From Candidatus Gastranaerophilales bacterium (lineage in GTDB: Bacteria; Cyanobacteriota; Vampirovibrionia; Gastranaerophilales; Gastranaerophilaceae), in NCBI GenBank assembly GCA_944323925.1, contig CALUUI010000002.1, positions 124,001-188,000 of the forward strand: 64,000 nt of DNA. Reading direction: 5' to 3'. This document shows positions 44,776 to 53,494 of this stretch, piece by piece (the first letter of the stretch is position 1; every line of letters starts with the position of its first letter). Made by a program: the position numbers and the translations under genes. Below the pieces are notes generated by a model. The model was not told the origin of the DNA and made no database searches. It worked only from the letters and a program-made list of their open reading frames with translations.

Positions 44776-45003
44776 ATGCTAAAAAGACCTGTTTTGTCAT
44801 TGCTTTTACCCTTTGCGGCTTTAAGAAAATTTTTTTTGAAAAACAAGTTAGAGAAGATTAATAATCTTACAAATTATGTAATTGATACAGTTTTATATTT
44901 TGATAATTATCTTATTACCCCAAATCAAGCAAGAAATCTTGCATTAAGATACATGGCAGAAAATAAAAATATAAGGTCTACTCTGAGAGGATGTATAAGA
45001 TAG
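44776..45003 (+). CDS. Small unknown protein in the repressor cassette
   Basis: The 75-residue protein starts MLKRPVLSLLLPFAALRKFF, then a helical region (LEKINNLTNYVIDTVL, ITPNQARNLALRYMAENKN). AAGGAGGAG lies nine bases upstream, a strong site. The hydrophobic N-terminus may be a helix or weak signal. The function is unknown. It is the first gene downstream of the operator-controlled promoter. Confidence 0.55.
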   Translation: MLKRPVLSLLLPFAALRKFFLKNKLEKINNLTNYVIDTVLYFDNYLITPNQARNLALRYMAENKNIRSTLRGCIR

Positions 45004-45006
45004 TTT

Positions 45007-45222
45007 ATGGATATCAAAATTTCGGATGATATTTCTCAAAACTGGACAGATTCAGCTATGGATTGTTATGAGATTGGCGGAAACTGTGAAAAATGTTTTT
45101 TGTATTCGGTTATTTTCAAGTATTCTCCATCTCCGTGCAAAATGAAATATACAGTAAAAAAACTAATAAGAAAGGTTGGTTTACCCTATAAAAATGAAGA
45201 ACGAGTTTACTCGAAGGAATAA
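45007..45222 (+). CDS. Small Cys-containing unknown protein
   Basis: The 71-residue protein contains WTDSAMDCYEIGGNCEKCFL, then SPCKMKYTVKKLIRKVGLP. Four Cys residues could bind a metal. I recall short proteins of this pattern (CY..GGNC..C, then CQMK..V..L.R..G) in gut bacteria, with no known role. It starts 3 nt after the previous stop, so it is coupled to it. Confidence 0.55.
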   Translation: MDIKISDDISQNWTDSAMDCYEIGGNCEKCFLYSVIFKYSPSPCKMKYTVKKLIRKVGLPYKNEERVYSKE

Positions 45223-45484
45223 GATATCGCTTAATGAGGTTAAGAATTTTGGTAATGTTCGATTAACTGAGGCACAATTCTTGAGACTTATTGATACTTA
45301 TGGTGAGGATTTAGCTTTGTTTGCAATCAAATTATTAGATGAAAAAATTAAGTTCAATAAAAACGTATCTAAATATAAAAAAGCTGTGACTCATTATCAA
45401 CATTTTAGATCTGATGGTAAATTAATAAATTTTGCTTTAGAAGTGATGAATTCGTCAGAGAAGTATGGCTGTATTTTATATTAA
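45194..45484 (+). CDS. Small phage-replication-like helical protein
   Basis: The 96-residue protein contains VRLTEAQFLRLIDTYGEDLA and KLLDEKIKFNKNVSKYKKAVTHY, similar in outline to C-terminal parts of phage DnaD-adjacent proteins (LDEYIxxxGKKYKSHY). This is suggestive only. Its start overlaps the previous gene and the frame opens at TTG 45176; the ATG at 45194 was chosen. It supports a phage-like nature of the cassette with the S24 repressor. Confidence 0.5.
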   Translation: MKNEFTRRNKISLNEVKNFGNVRLTEAQFLRLIDTYGEDLALFAIKLLDEKIKFNKNVSKYKKAVTHYQHFRSDGKLINFALEVMNSSEKYGCILY

Positions 45485-45499
45485 TATTTAACCCTATAT

Positions 45500-45562
45500 A
45501 TACTCTACCCTTGCATTACCCCTACATTTACCCCTTGTATTTACCCCTTGTATTTACCCCCT
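45500..45562. repeat. Decaying 13-bp tandem repeat
   Basis: ATTTACCCCTTGT occurs exactly at 45526-45538 and 45539-45551, with a truncated third unit (45552-45560) and degenerate ones before 45526. The C-rich strand is unusual for this AT-rich genome. Iteron-like or regulatory function is possible. Confidence 0.75.
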
Positions 45563-45627
45563 CCTGAAGGGATGATATGCGCACACACTGATGTTATTAG
45601 AAGGTTGGCTTATTATTGTTTATAATT

Positions 45628-45656
45628 ATGCAAAAACAATTTTTTTAGGGTAGAAT
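45628..45656 (+). promoter_or_regulatory. Promoter of the MsbA-like transporter
   Basis: ATGCAA (45628-45633) and TAGAAT (45651-45656) with a 17-nt spacer lie 25 nt before the ATG, in the pattern of other promoters in this window. Confidence 0.5.
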
Positions 45657-45681
45657 ATATATTATTGGGAAAGGGAGAATA

Positions 45682-47508
45682 ATGAAGTTAAGTGATACAC
45701 AGGCGAAGAATTCATATAGATACTTATGGTTATTATCTAAAATTTTTCCATATATAAGACCATATTTAGGTAGGGTGTTTTTAGGTTTTCTTGTAGCTAT
45801 TCCTTTAGGTTTATTAGATGGTGTAGTTGCATTTGCACTAAAACCGTATATGGATTATGTTGTAGGTCAAAAAGATTTAGTATTCACGCTTTTAGGACAT
45901 ACTTATACATTCCCGTTTGCAATCCTTGGGGCATTAATACCGTTTGGTGTTATCGGGTTTGCTTTATTTCAAGGGGTATTAAGATATTTAAATGATTATA
46001 TTTCAGAGTGGACAAGCCAGAGGATTACCAATTCTGTTAAGATTTCGTTATTTAAAACCCTTTTAAAAATGGATACAAAGTTCTATGATGAAAATACTTC
46101 AGGAATTGTTATTTCGAGATTTTTGAATGATCCTGATACTGCATCAAAAGGAATTGTTCAAAATATTAAGACAATTATAACAAGTGTATGTGGTGCGCTT
46201 GGTTTAATAGCTGTAATGCTGTATAGTTCTTGGAAATTAGCTATTATCGGTGTAGTTGTACTATGTGCAGCATTTGTGCCGGTTGCTCTAATAAGAAAGA
46301 GAGTTAAACAAGCGTCTAATAGGGGTATGGTTATTGGGGGAAATATTACTACTAACTTCAATGAAACATATTCCGGTAATAAAGTTATGACTGCATACTG
46401 TTTGCAAGGTAGACAAGATAAAGCCTTTGAAAAACAAATTCATGATTCTTTTGATGTTGCAATGGGATTAATTAAGCGTTCAGGCTGGATGTCACCTCTT
46501 ATGTATTTAATTGCATCTTGCGGAATTGCTATTGTACTTTGGTATGGTACAGGATTGATTATTAAGGGCGAAATGACTGCAGGTAGCTTTGCTTCATTTG
46601 TTACATCACTTTTATTGCTTTACAAGCCTGTTAAAACTTTAGGTAATACTTTAACAGGGCTTCAAACAATTTTTGTTGCTATGGGCAGAGTATTTGAATT
46701 GTTTGATATTACTCCGGATTTAAAAGAAAAAGAAAATCCGATTGAATTAGGAGATGTTAAGAATTCGATTGCATTTAATAATGTATCTTTTGCTTATAAC
46801 CCTGAACATCAGGTACTTAAAAATATTAATTTAGAAATTAAAAAAGGTGAAACACTTGCTATAGTTGGAAACTCTGGTGGTGGAAAATCAACTCTGGTTA
46901 ATCTTATTCCAAGATTTTATGATGTAAACTCAGGTGCCATAACAATTGATGGGGTTGATATCAGGGAATTTTCACTATTAAGCCTAAGAAAACATATAGC
47001 AATGGTATTTCAGGATAATTTCTTATTCTCAGGTACGATTAGAGAAAACATAATGATGGGAAATTATCAGGCAACCGAGGAGGAATTAAACCAAGCGATT
47101 GAGTCAGCGCATTTAAGTGAGGTAATTCAAGAGTTACCGAACGGACTTGATACAGAGCTGGGTGAACGTGGGATGACCTTATCCGGCGGACAAAGACAAA
47201 GAGTTGCTATTGCAAGGGCTATGGTTAGAAATTCGCCTATTGTTATTTTAGATGAGGCTACTTCGGCTTTAGATAATAAATCTGAGGCAATTGTGCAAAA
47301 AGCACTTGATAATTTAATGCAAAATAAAACAGTTTTTGTTATTGCCCACAGGCTTTCTACTATTAAAAATGCTGATAGAATAGCTGTTATTAACGAGGGT
47401 GAGTTAGTTGAACTTGGAACTCATGATGAGCTTATAGCAAGAGAAAACGGGCAATATAGAGCATTATACGAAATGCAATTTAGAAAACAAGAAACTGTTG
47501 AAGTATAA
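45682..47508 (+). CDS. msbA: MsbA-like lipid A/multidrug ABC exporter
   Basis: The 608-residue half transporter has six membrane helices in the first 330 residues and a C-terminal ATPase: Walker A GNSGGGKST, Q-loop MVFQDNFLFSG, signature LSGGQRQRVAIARAM, Walker B PIVILDEATSALD and H-loop AHRLST. It is of MsbA type by length and domain order and, with LptA/LptC here, may flip lipid A; multidrug export remains possible. AAAGGGAGA precedes the ATG. A strong hairpin terminates it. Confidence 0.88.
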   Translation: MKLSDTQAKNSYRYLWLLSKIFPYIRPYLGRVFLGFLVAIPLGLLDGVVAFALKPYMDYVVGQKDLVFTLLGHTYTFPFAILGALIPFGVIGFALFQGVLRYLNDYISEWTSQRITNSVKISLFKTLLKMDTKFYDENTSGIVISRFLNDPDTASKGIVQNIKTIITSVCGALGLIAVMLYSSWKLAIIGVVVLCAAFVPVALIRKRVKQASNRGMVIGGNITTNFNETYSGNKVMTAYCLQGRQDKAFEKQIHDSFDVAMGLIKRSGWMSPLMYLIASCGIAIVLWYGTGLIIKGEMTAGSFASFVTSLLLLYKPVKTLGNTLTGLQTIFVAMGRVFELFDITPDLKEKENPIELGDVKNSIAFNNVSFAYNPEHQVLKNINLEIKKGETLAIVGNSGGGKSTLVNLIPRFYDVNSGAITIDGVDIREFSLLSLRKHIAMVFQDNFLFSGTIRENIMMGNYQATEEELNQAIESAHLSEVIQELPNGLDTELGERGMTLSGGQRQRVAIARAMVRNSPIVILDEATSALDNKSEAIVQKALDNLMQNKTVFVIAHRLSTIKNADRIAVINEGELVELGTHDELIARENGQYRALYEMQFRKQETVEV

Positions 47509-47529
47509 ATTAAAAAACTAAAATGGTTT

Positions 47530-47566
47530 TTAGCAGGTAAAGATAAACCTTTACCTGCTAATTTTT
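47530..47566 (+). terminator. Strong intrinsic terminator of the MsbA-like gene
   Basis: A 13-base stem TTAGCAGGTAAAG/CTTTACCTGCTAA with a six-base loop ends in five T residues. Confidence 0.93.
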
Positions 47567-47598
47567 CCCCACTTATTGTATGAAATTTTAATTATTAC

Positions 47599-47627
47599 TT
47601 GAACTTTTAAAAAAAAATTATTATCAT
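47599..47627 (+). promoter_or_regulatory. Promoter of the RelA/SpoT homologue, leaderless geometry
   Basis: TTGAAC (47599-47604), 17 nt, TATCAT (47622-47627), then only six bases before the ATG at 47634, placing the predicted transcript start at the start codon itself. Confidence 0.6.
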
Positions 47628-47633
47628 TATTCT

Positions 47634-49862
47634 ATGGACGATGAAGTAATATCCTTTGATGAAGTAAAAAATCTATTAATAGAGCAACATTATAGTAATG
47701 ATGATATACAAGAAATAGAAACCGCATTTGAGTTTGCTAAGAAGTTACATCACGGGCAATATCGAGTTTCTGAGGAGCCGTATATAGTTCACCCGATTGA
47801 AGTTGTAAAGATACTTATATCTTTAAGAGCAGATAAGCATACTTTAATGGCCGGCTATTTGCATGATATTCTTGAAGATACTGATACAACTGCAGATGAA
47901 TTGAAAGAAAAGTTTGGTGAAGATGTTCTGAACCTTGTTCAAGGGGTTACTAAACTTGGAAAGTTGCAGTTTAAATCAACAGAAGAACGCCAAGCAGAGA
48001 ATTTTAGGCGTATGTTTATTGCAATGGCGTCTGATGTCAGAATTATTTTCTTAAAACTTGCTGACAGGCTTCATAATATGCGTACGCTTAATTATATGAC
48101 TCCTGCAAAACAGCAAAAGATTGCTCAAGAAACTCTTGATATTTTTGCTCCGCTTGCTAACAGACTCGGGGTTGGGAAAATTAAGGCCGAGCTGGAAGAC
48201 TTATCTTTAAGATATTTACATCCGGATAAATATTATGAAATTGCACAGTTGGTTTCTCAAAAAAAGACTGAAAGAGAAATGACTGTTAAACTGCTTATCG
48301 AGAGCATTTCCAAAGATGTACAAAAAAGCGGTATTAATGCAAAGATTACAGGACGTGCAAAGCATTATTATTCAATCTACAACAAGATGAAACGCTTAAA
48401 TATCGCATTTCATGACCTATATGATATTACTGCAGTAAGGGTAATTGTTGATACAGAAAAAGAATGTTATGAAGTATTAGGGCTTATTCACCAACGCTTT
48501 AAACCTATCCCAGGTAGGTTTAAAGACTATATTGCAATGCCAAAGAGTAACATGTATCAGTCCTTACACACCTCAGTAATTGGTCCAAGACAAAAGCCTT
48601 TGGAAGTTCAGATTAGAACTTGGGAAATGCATGAAATCGCTGAATATGGTATTGCGGCGCACTGGAGATATAAAGAAAAAGGTGTTCAGAGAGCGGATTC
48701 GAATATTGATAAGCAGTTCTCTTGGATGAGAAAACTTGTTGAATATAACAAAGAAACTCAGGATGCTGAAGATTTCGTTAATGCTGTTAAGTTGGATTTA
48801 TTCTCGGATCAGGTATTTGCATTTACACCGCAAGGCGATGTTATTGATTTACCTGCAAATGCTACACCTGTTGATTTTGCTTATCGTATTCACTCTGATG
48901 TAGGTAACAGAACGGTTGGGGCACTTATAAACGGTAGAATTGTTCAACTGGATACGAAGTTAAAAAATGGTGATATTGTTGAAATTTTGACTTCAAAAGT
49001 TCCTGCTCCACGTTTGGATTGGTTAAACTTTGTTGTGACAAAGCAAGCTATATCTAAAATCAGACAGTGGTACAAGAAAAATAAAAGAGAAGATCATATC
49101 GAGCTTGGCAGGGCTAACCTGGAGCATGAACTAACAAAAGTTGTTTTTGATGAGTATTTAAAAAATGGTGAGTTTGAAAAAGTTGCTCATCAGATGAATT
49201 ATATTTCTGTGGATGATTTATTTGCAGCTTTGGGTTACGGTGAAACCACTGTTAATAAAATTGTTAATAAGTTGAAAAAGCCTGCCAAACCACCTGAACC
49301 GACCTTTTCAGGGAAACGTCATAAGGCTTCTGAGAAGGATATTATTGGATTGGAAGGTTTGTTGTACAGTTTTGCTCGTTGTTGTTCTCCTATCCCTGGG
49401 GAACCGATTGTCGGTGTCGTTACTCGCTCTAAAGGGGTTACGGTGCACAGGCTTGATTGTAAAACGCTTGATGATATTCCGCCAGAAAGGCTCCTCGATA
49501 TTCGTTGGTCTGGGCATCACGTTGATAAGACCTATTCCACTACTATCAGAATTGAAACTGCTGAAAAAATGGGACTTTTAAAAGATGTTATTTCTGTTGT
49601 GGCTGATAACAATACAAATATTAATTATGCTAATTGTAAAACCAGAAATAAAGTCGGAATTATTGAGCTTGGAATTGAATTGGATAATATTGAAACCTTG
49701 AGAAAAGTTATGAACGCTATTCAGTCTTTACCTGAAGTGTATAGTGTTAGAAGAATTCAGACTTCTTTTAATCAAGCTCCGCAGCAATTCAGTAAGAAAA
49801 ATGCCAAAAATCGTTCCGGTAAGCCGACTCCGGCTAAACCCAGAAAAAAGAAAAATGACTAG
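47634..49862 (+). CDS. RelA/SpoT-type (p)ppGpp synthetase/hydrolase
   Basis: The 742-residue protein controls the stringent response alarmone. The N-terminal HD hydrolase is intact (HHGQYR, YIVHPIEV, HDILEDT, KLADRLHNMRTL). The synthetase domain has YSIYNKMKR, YDITAVRVIV and GRFKDYIAMPKSNMYQSLHT. TGS (VFAFTPQGDVIDLPANATPVDFAYRIH), the helical region, a Cys-containing zinc region (CCSPIPGEPIVG) and ACT domains follow. It is probably the sole bifunctional enzyme (Rsh). No Shine-Dalgarno sequence is present. Confidence 0.96.
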   Translation: MDDEVISFDEVKNLLIEQHYSNDDIQEIETAFEFAKKLHHGQYRVSEEPYIVHPIEVVKILISLRADKHTLMAGYLHDILEDTDTTADELKEKFGEDVLNLVQGVTKLGKLQFKSTEERQAENFRRMFIAMASDVRIIFLKLADRLHNMRTLNYMTPAKQQKIAQETLDIFAPLANRLGVGKIKAELEDLSLRYLHPDKYYEIAQLVSQKKTEREMTVKLLIESISKDVQKSGINAKITGRAKHYYSIYNKMKRLNIAFHDLYDITAVRVIVDTEKECYEVLGLIHQRFKPIPGRFKDYIAMPKSNMYQSLHTSVIGPRQKPLEVQIRTWEMHEIAEYGIAAHWRYKEKGVQRADSNIDKQFSWMRKLVEYNKETQDAEDFVNAVKLDLFSDQVFAFTPQGDVIDLPANATPVDFAYRIHSDVGNRTVGALINGRIVQLDTKLKNGDIVEILTSKVPAPRLDWLNFVVTKQAISKIRQWYKKNKREDHIELGRANLEHELTKVVFDEYLKNGEFEKVAHQMNYISVDDLFAALGYGETTVNKIVNKLKKPAKPPEPTFSGKRHKASEKDIIGLEGLLYSFARCCSPIPGEPIVGVVTRSKGVTVHRLDCKTLDDIPPERLLDIRWSGHHVDKTYSTTIRIETAEKMGLLKDVISVVADNNTNINYANCKTRNKVGIIELGIELDNIETLRKVMNAIQSLPEVYSVRRIQTSFNQAPQQFSKKNAKNRSGKPTPAKPRKKKND

Positions 49863-49964
49863 ACATTCAACTTTTTATTGATTAAAAAATCCTGCTTATT
49901 TACTTTATTCTTTGTGTTTTCTACAATGTATTTATACGGGTAATATAAGAAAGGAGAATTTCTG

Positions 49965-51260
49965 ATGTTGACAAAAATGAAAGATATTAAAACAACATTC
50001 ACCGGTGTTGATTTTAGCAAATATTCATCAAAAGTTTCTGAATTTGTTAATGAATTCGCTTCAAGAGCTAATAAAAAAGGACAGTTTTTAAACTGGGTTA
50101 ACCTTCCTCAAGAACAGCTTAAAAGAGTTGATGAATTGTATTCAATGGCTGAAAATTTTAAGAACCAAACAGGTGTAAAAAAATTAAGCGTACTAGGCAT
50201 CGGTGGTTCTAAACATACTGTAGAACACATGCTTTCAATAAACGGATTAAATGTTCGTCAAGACTCTGTTGCTTTTTATTCAGATGTTGATTCTGCTAGT
50301 TTAGAAAGATTTTTGTACAGATTAGGTAATGTGCTTGATTCTAACTATATGATAGCCTCTAAATCAGGTTCTACTTTCGAAACAAAAGACGGTTTCTTAA
50401 GAATTAAAAAAATGTTAGAAGATGCTTATATTGCAAAAGGTCAAAGTGAGGAAGAAGCTAAGAAATCTGCAAGTCGTCACTTTATCGCTGTAACTGATGC
50501 TAATTCTGAAAAGAGCGAACTTAGAAGAACATCTATCGAAAATAATTGGATTGGTGATTTATTCATTCATGATGATGTAGGCGGAAGATTTTCTGCGTTT
50601 GATGACCACGCAATTTTCACTCTTATTTGGGCTGGGATGAAAAAAGAAGACTTAATTGAAATGCTTAATGCTGCTCAAGAAATTTCTTCTCTTTCATTAT
50701 CTGCTGATTTAGAGCTTAATGATGCACTTAAACAAGGTATTTTCTGGGCAGACGCTAAATTAAACGGAATTTCTGCTTCTGTTCATCAATATATGGGTTC
50801 TATTTTTGAAAACACTGTTTACTGGCATGCTCAAATGCAAAATGAATCTGTAAAAGATACTTTAAAACAAGTAGCAAAAGTACCTGATGCAATGCACCAC
50901 AGTGCAGAAGCTCACTTCAATCCTGCTAATAAACTCGTATTTGCACTTACAGTTCCTGTAGATAACGGTGTATGCAGAGAAAATGCTGAAGCATATATTG
51001 GAGCGTTGAATAAGTCTTATGAGTCTTCAGGTGCTTTCTTTAATGAAGCTGTTGCTACAAGAGGAATGGGACTTACTCCTCAAGCTGCAGGCGCTATGAC
51101 TCAGTTAAGAGCATTTGCTACTGTTTACCAAGAAATCGTTGAAAAAATTATGACAGGAAAAGAATTCCCTGAAGTCCTTGATAGCGTACTTCAACCGCAC
51201 GTTGAATTCTATAAAAAGAATTTAAAAGGTGGAGTTGTTATCCCAGGTAGAATTTCTTAG
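49965..51260 (+). CDS. pgi: Glucose-6-phosphate isomerase
   Basis: The 431-residue enzyme interconverts glucose 6-phosphate and fructose 6-phosphate. SIS-type motifs include VLGIGGSKHT, ASKSGSTFETK, DDVGGRFSAFDDHAIFTLIW (active region) and the C-terminal TRGMGLTPQAAGAMTQL. It is of the compact bacterial type rather than the 550-residue E. coli form. AAAGGAGAA precedes the start. A GC-rich terminator follows. Confidence 0.95.
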   Translation: MLTKMKDIKTTFTGVDFSKYSSKVSEFVNEFASRANKKGQFLNWVNLPQEQLKRVDELYSMAENFKNQTGVKKLSVLGIGGSKHTVEHMLSINGLNVRQDSVAFYSDVDSASLERFLYRLGNVLDSNYMIASKSGSTFETKDGFLRIKKMLEDAYIAKGQSEEEAKKSASRHFIAVTDANSEKSELRRTSIENNWIGDLFIHDDVGGRFSAFDDHAIFTLIWAGMKKEDLIEMLNAAQEISSLSLSADLELNDALKQGIFWADAKLNGISASVHQYMGSIFENTVYWHAQMQNESVKDTLKQVAKVPDAMHHSAEAHFNPANKLVFALTVPVDNGVCRENAEAYIGALNKSYESSGAFFNEAVATRGMGLTPQAAGAMTQLRAFATVYQEIVEKIMTGKEFPEVLDSVLQPHVEFYKKNLKGGVVIPGRIS

Positions 51261-51281
51261 TTGATAATGGTTTTAAAATTA

Positions 51282-51318
51282 AGGGCGGAGCAGGAATTTC
51301 CTGCTCCGCCCTATTTTT
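51282..51318 (+). terminator. GC-rich intrinsic terminator of pgi
   Basis: AGGGCGGAGCAGG/CCTGCTCCGCCCT (13 bp, no mismatch) with loop AATTT and a following T run. Confidence 0.95.
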
Positions 51319-51385
51319 GTATTCCTCTTTAAGGGAATGCGGAAAAGTTATATCCGGTTTATTTTGGTCTTGAAAGGAGATTTGT

Positions 51386-51748
51386 ATGTCAAAAAAACAC
51401 GTTTTAAAACTCGAGGATTTAATCCAGTATAATGATGCCGGTTTTAACATGGAACAGTTACTTGTTTATAACAACTCTGAGGTAAGATTGGCAGCTCTAA
51501 AAAAAGGACAGGAAATTCCAACTCATTCAACTTCGGGTGATGCTATGGTTTACCTTCTTGAAGGCGAAATCTTATTTAACATTGAGCATAACGAAGAAGT
51601 ACATTGTGATGAGTGTGGTTGTTCCAAATCCGAAGGCGGTGTATGTGAGTTTAGGCTTAAAAAAGGTGAGTTTTTAAGATTTCACAAAGACGAAAGACAT
51701 TTTGTAAAAGCTGAAAAAGATACTAAAATGTTAATTATTCGTTTATAA
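51386..51748 (+). CDS. Cupin-domain protein with Cys-rich insertion
   Basis: The 120-residue protein is a single cupin: IPTHSTSGDAMVYLLEGEIL is motif 1 and KKGEFLRFHKDERHFV is motif 2, with candidate metal-binding His and Glu. Between the motifs sits an unusual insertion HCDECGCSKSEGGVCE, with four Cys (CxxCxC-x7-C), which could bind zinc or an iron-sulfur cluster. AAAGGAGA precedes the ATG. The function is unknown. It has its own terminator and is convergent with the TSCPD gene. Confidence 0.8.
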   Translation: MSKKHVLKLEDLIQYNDAGFNMEQLLVYNNSEVRLAALKKGQEIPTHSTSGDAMVYLLEGEILFNIEHNEEVHCDECGCSKSEGGVCEFRLKKGEFLRFHKDERHFVKAEKDTKMLIIRL

Positions 51749-51764
51749 GTTTGAAATTATTAAT

Positions 51765-51795
51765 AAAGAGAATGACTTTAAAAGTCATTCTCTTT
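51765..51795. terminator. Bidirectional terminator between cupin and TSCPD genes
   Basis: AAAGAGAATGAC/GTCATTCTCTTT (12 bp) with loop TTTAAAA separates the two convergent genes. Confidence 0.85.
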
Positions 51796-51819
51796 AAAAT
51801 ATAAAGTTTATATTAATTA

Positions 51820-52101
51820 TTAAACATTTGCAGTCGTTTTGACTTTTTCTTGTAAATATGCTGTTAAGCATTGAGCAAGTTGATCAGGACAGCTTGTTTC
51901 TTTTGACCCACAACGAATGCCTTTTAATTTTGAAATTATTTCTTCCGGTGCTAAACCTTTTATTAAGTGAGCAATTCCTTGCAAGTTCCCGTTACAACCG
52001 CCTATAAATTCTACATTTTTGATTTTGCCGTCTTCTAATTCTATGTTCATTACCTTACAGCAAGTGCCGTATGTATTGTATGTTATTTTTTCTGTTGTCA
52101 T
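51820..52101 (-). CDS. TSCPD-domain protein
   Basis: The 93-residue protein contains YNTYGTCCKVMNIELEDGKI, GGCNGNLQG and TSCPDQLAQCL, matching the stand-alone TSCPD family (TIGR03905), related to the C-terminal domain of some class II ribonucleotide reductases. Its six Cys residues suggest metal binding. GAGAGG precedes the ATG at 52101; the upstream GTG at 52107 is less likely. Confidence 0.85.
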   Translation of the reverse strand: MTTEKITYNTYGTCCKVMNIELEDGKIKNVEFIGGCNGNLQGIAHLIKGLAPEEIISKLKGIRCGSKETSCPDQLAQCLTAYLQEKVKTTANV

Positions 52102-52209
52102 ATTCACCTCTCTTTTGTATTATATCGCTTAAACCTTTTCTTGCTATAACCTTTTTTATTAAAATCACTTGAAGGATTTTTAAATCTTACTTTTCTGCTT
52201 ATGACCTAG

Positions 52210-53436
52210 TTATATTAGCGGGAAGATAATTTCTTCTACATTAATATTGTATCTGGCGGCTTTAAGTCGACTTTTCAAATATTCACTGTATTTGTAGTAA
52301 TTTGATGTTATTCCGATAATTACTTTTGCGTTTGTATTATTGATATTTTCAACTGCATAATTTTCAAAGGTTTTAAAATTTTCATTATCGGTTATAAATC
52401 TGAGATTATACAGCTTGGCAGTTTTAATTATCTTTCTGAAATATTCAGCTTGATTTTCTTCTATCCAGATATATGTGTTTTGGGTTTTTAGTTTAGTATT
52501 TAATTCTTTCTTAAATTTTTCCAATTTAATTAATTTACTAATAAGTGGGAAATTGGGATAATTAAGCCAAAGCAATATTTTATAAATTAATTTTACTAAC
52601 GGGTGTTTGATTTTATTCTGCCAGTAAAATAATGTACTTTTGCGGTGAAATTTAAAATAAGTTTCTAAATTCTTGTATTCATTAACCTCTTTTAAGAAAT
52701 CTTCTTCTAATTTCATGATTTTAAAAATATCAAGTTTTTTATAATCCTTTTTCCCGCTTGAATGTGTAGTTGAATTTTCGGTGTCTATTCTGTAATAAAA
52801 TAAAGGAGTTTTTATTGCTTTTATTGATTTTGATTTTAAAAGTGCTTTTATAGTAAAAAGATTATCTTCAAATATTAAATTTTGCGGAAACAGAATATTA
52901 TTATCAGTTAAAAATTGGCGTTTATATAATTTATTCCAAGGTGCAACACAAATTCTAAATATAAAATCGGAACAATCGTTGTATGAAAACTCCCTGTTAA
53001 ATAATTCCTCAGGTATAATATCAAGACCGAAATAACTGTCTTTATAGTCATAAGAATTTTGAGTTTGATTATAAACAATAGCAGGTGCCATTATTATATC
53101 ATTATTATTTGATTTATAATAAAGCTGTTCAAAGGCAGTATTTTCAACCCAATCATCCGAATCTAAAAAACCTATATATTCACCTGTAGCAAAAGACATT
53201 CCTAGATTTCTTGCACTTGCCTGACCTTGATTAGGCTGGGTTATGATTTTTATTCGTTCATCTTTGCGTGAGTATTCTTCCAGTATTTGTAACGAATTAT
53301 CTGTTGAACCGTCATTAATACAGATTATTTCAATATCTTTTAGTGATTGATTTATTACGCTATCCAGTGATTGTTTAAGATATTTTTCTGTGTTATAAAC
53401 CGGTATTATTATAGATACTTTAACAGAATTTTCCAT
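52210..53436 (-). CDS. Glycosyltransferase family 2
   Basis: The 408-residue enzyme has the GT-A fold signature VSIIIPVYNTEKYLKQSLDS, CINDGSTDNSLQIL, NQGQASARNLGM and the DxD motif FLDSDDW. The C-terminal half is Lys/Asn/Ile-rich with no further recognised domain. It probably adds a sugar to a surface polysaccharide. The ATG at 53436 was chosen because the longer frame to 53496 would overlap the divergent gene start. A TTAACA-17-TATCAT promoter (minus strand) puts the -10 element seven bases from the ATG. Confidence 0.92.
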   Translation of the reverse strand: MENSVKVSIIIPVYNTEKYLKQSLDSVINQSLKDIEIICINDGSTDNSLQILEEYSRKDERIKIITQPNQGQASARNLGMSFATGEYIGFLDSDDWVENTAFEQLYYKSNNNDIIMAPAIVYNQTQNSYDYKDSYFGLDIIPEELFNREFSYNDCSDFIFRICVAPWNKLYKRQFLTDNNILFPQNLIFEDNLFTIKALLKSKSIKAIKTPLFYYRIDTENSTTHSSGKKDYKKLDIFKIMKLEEDFLKEVNEYKNLETYFKFHRKSTLFYWQNKIKHPLVKLIYKILLWLNYPNFPLISKLIKLEKFKKELNTKLKTQNTYIWIEENQAEYFRKIIKTAKLYNLRFITDNENFKTFENYAVENINNTNAKVIIGITSNYYKYSEYLKSRLKAARYNINVEEIIFPLI

Positions 53437-53443
53437 AATTTCT

Positions 53444-53472
53444 ATGATACAATAATATTGTTCTAATGTTAA
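53444..53472 (-). promoter_or_regulatory. Promoter of the glycosyltransferase
   Basis: On the minus strand TTAACA (53472-53467), 17 nt, TATCAT (53449-53444), seven bases before the ATG; no Shine-Dalgarno sequence follows. Confidence 0.55.
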
Positions 53473-53494
53473 TAAAAAAAAGGGGGCTTCCTGC

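Noticed and set aside
45526-45560. Possible CRISPR-like repeats
   Set aside because: The 13-bp units are contiguous, without spacers, and no cas gene is present.
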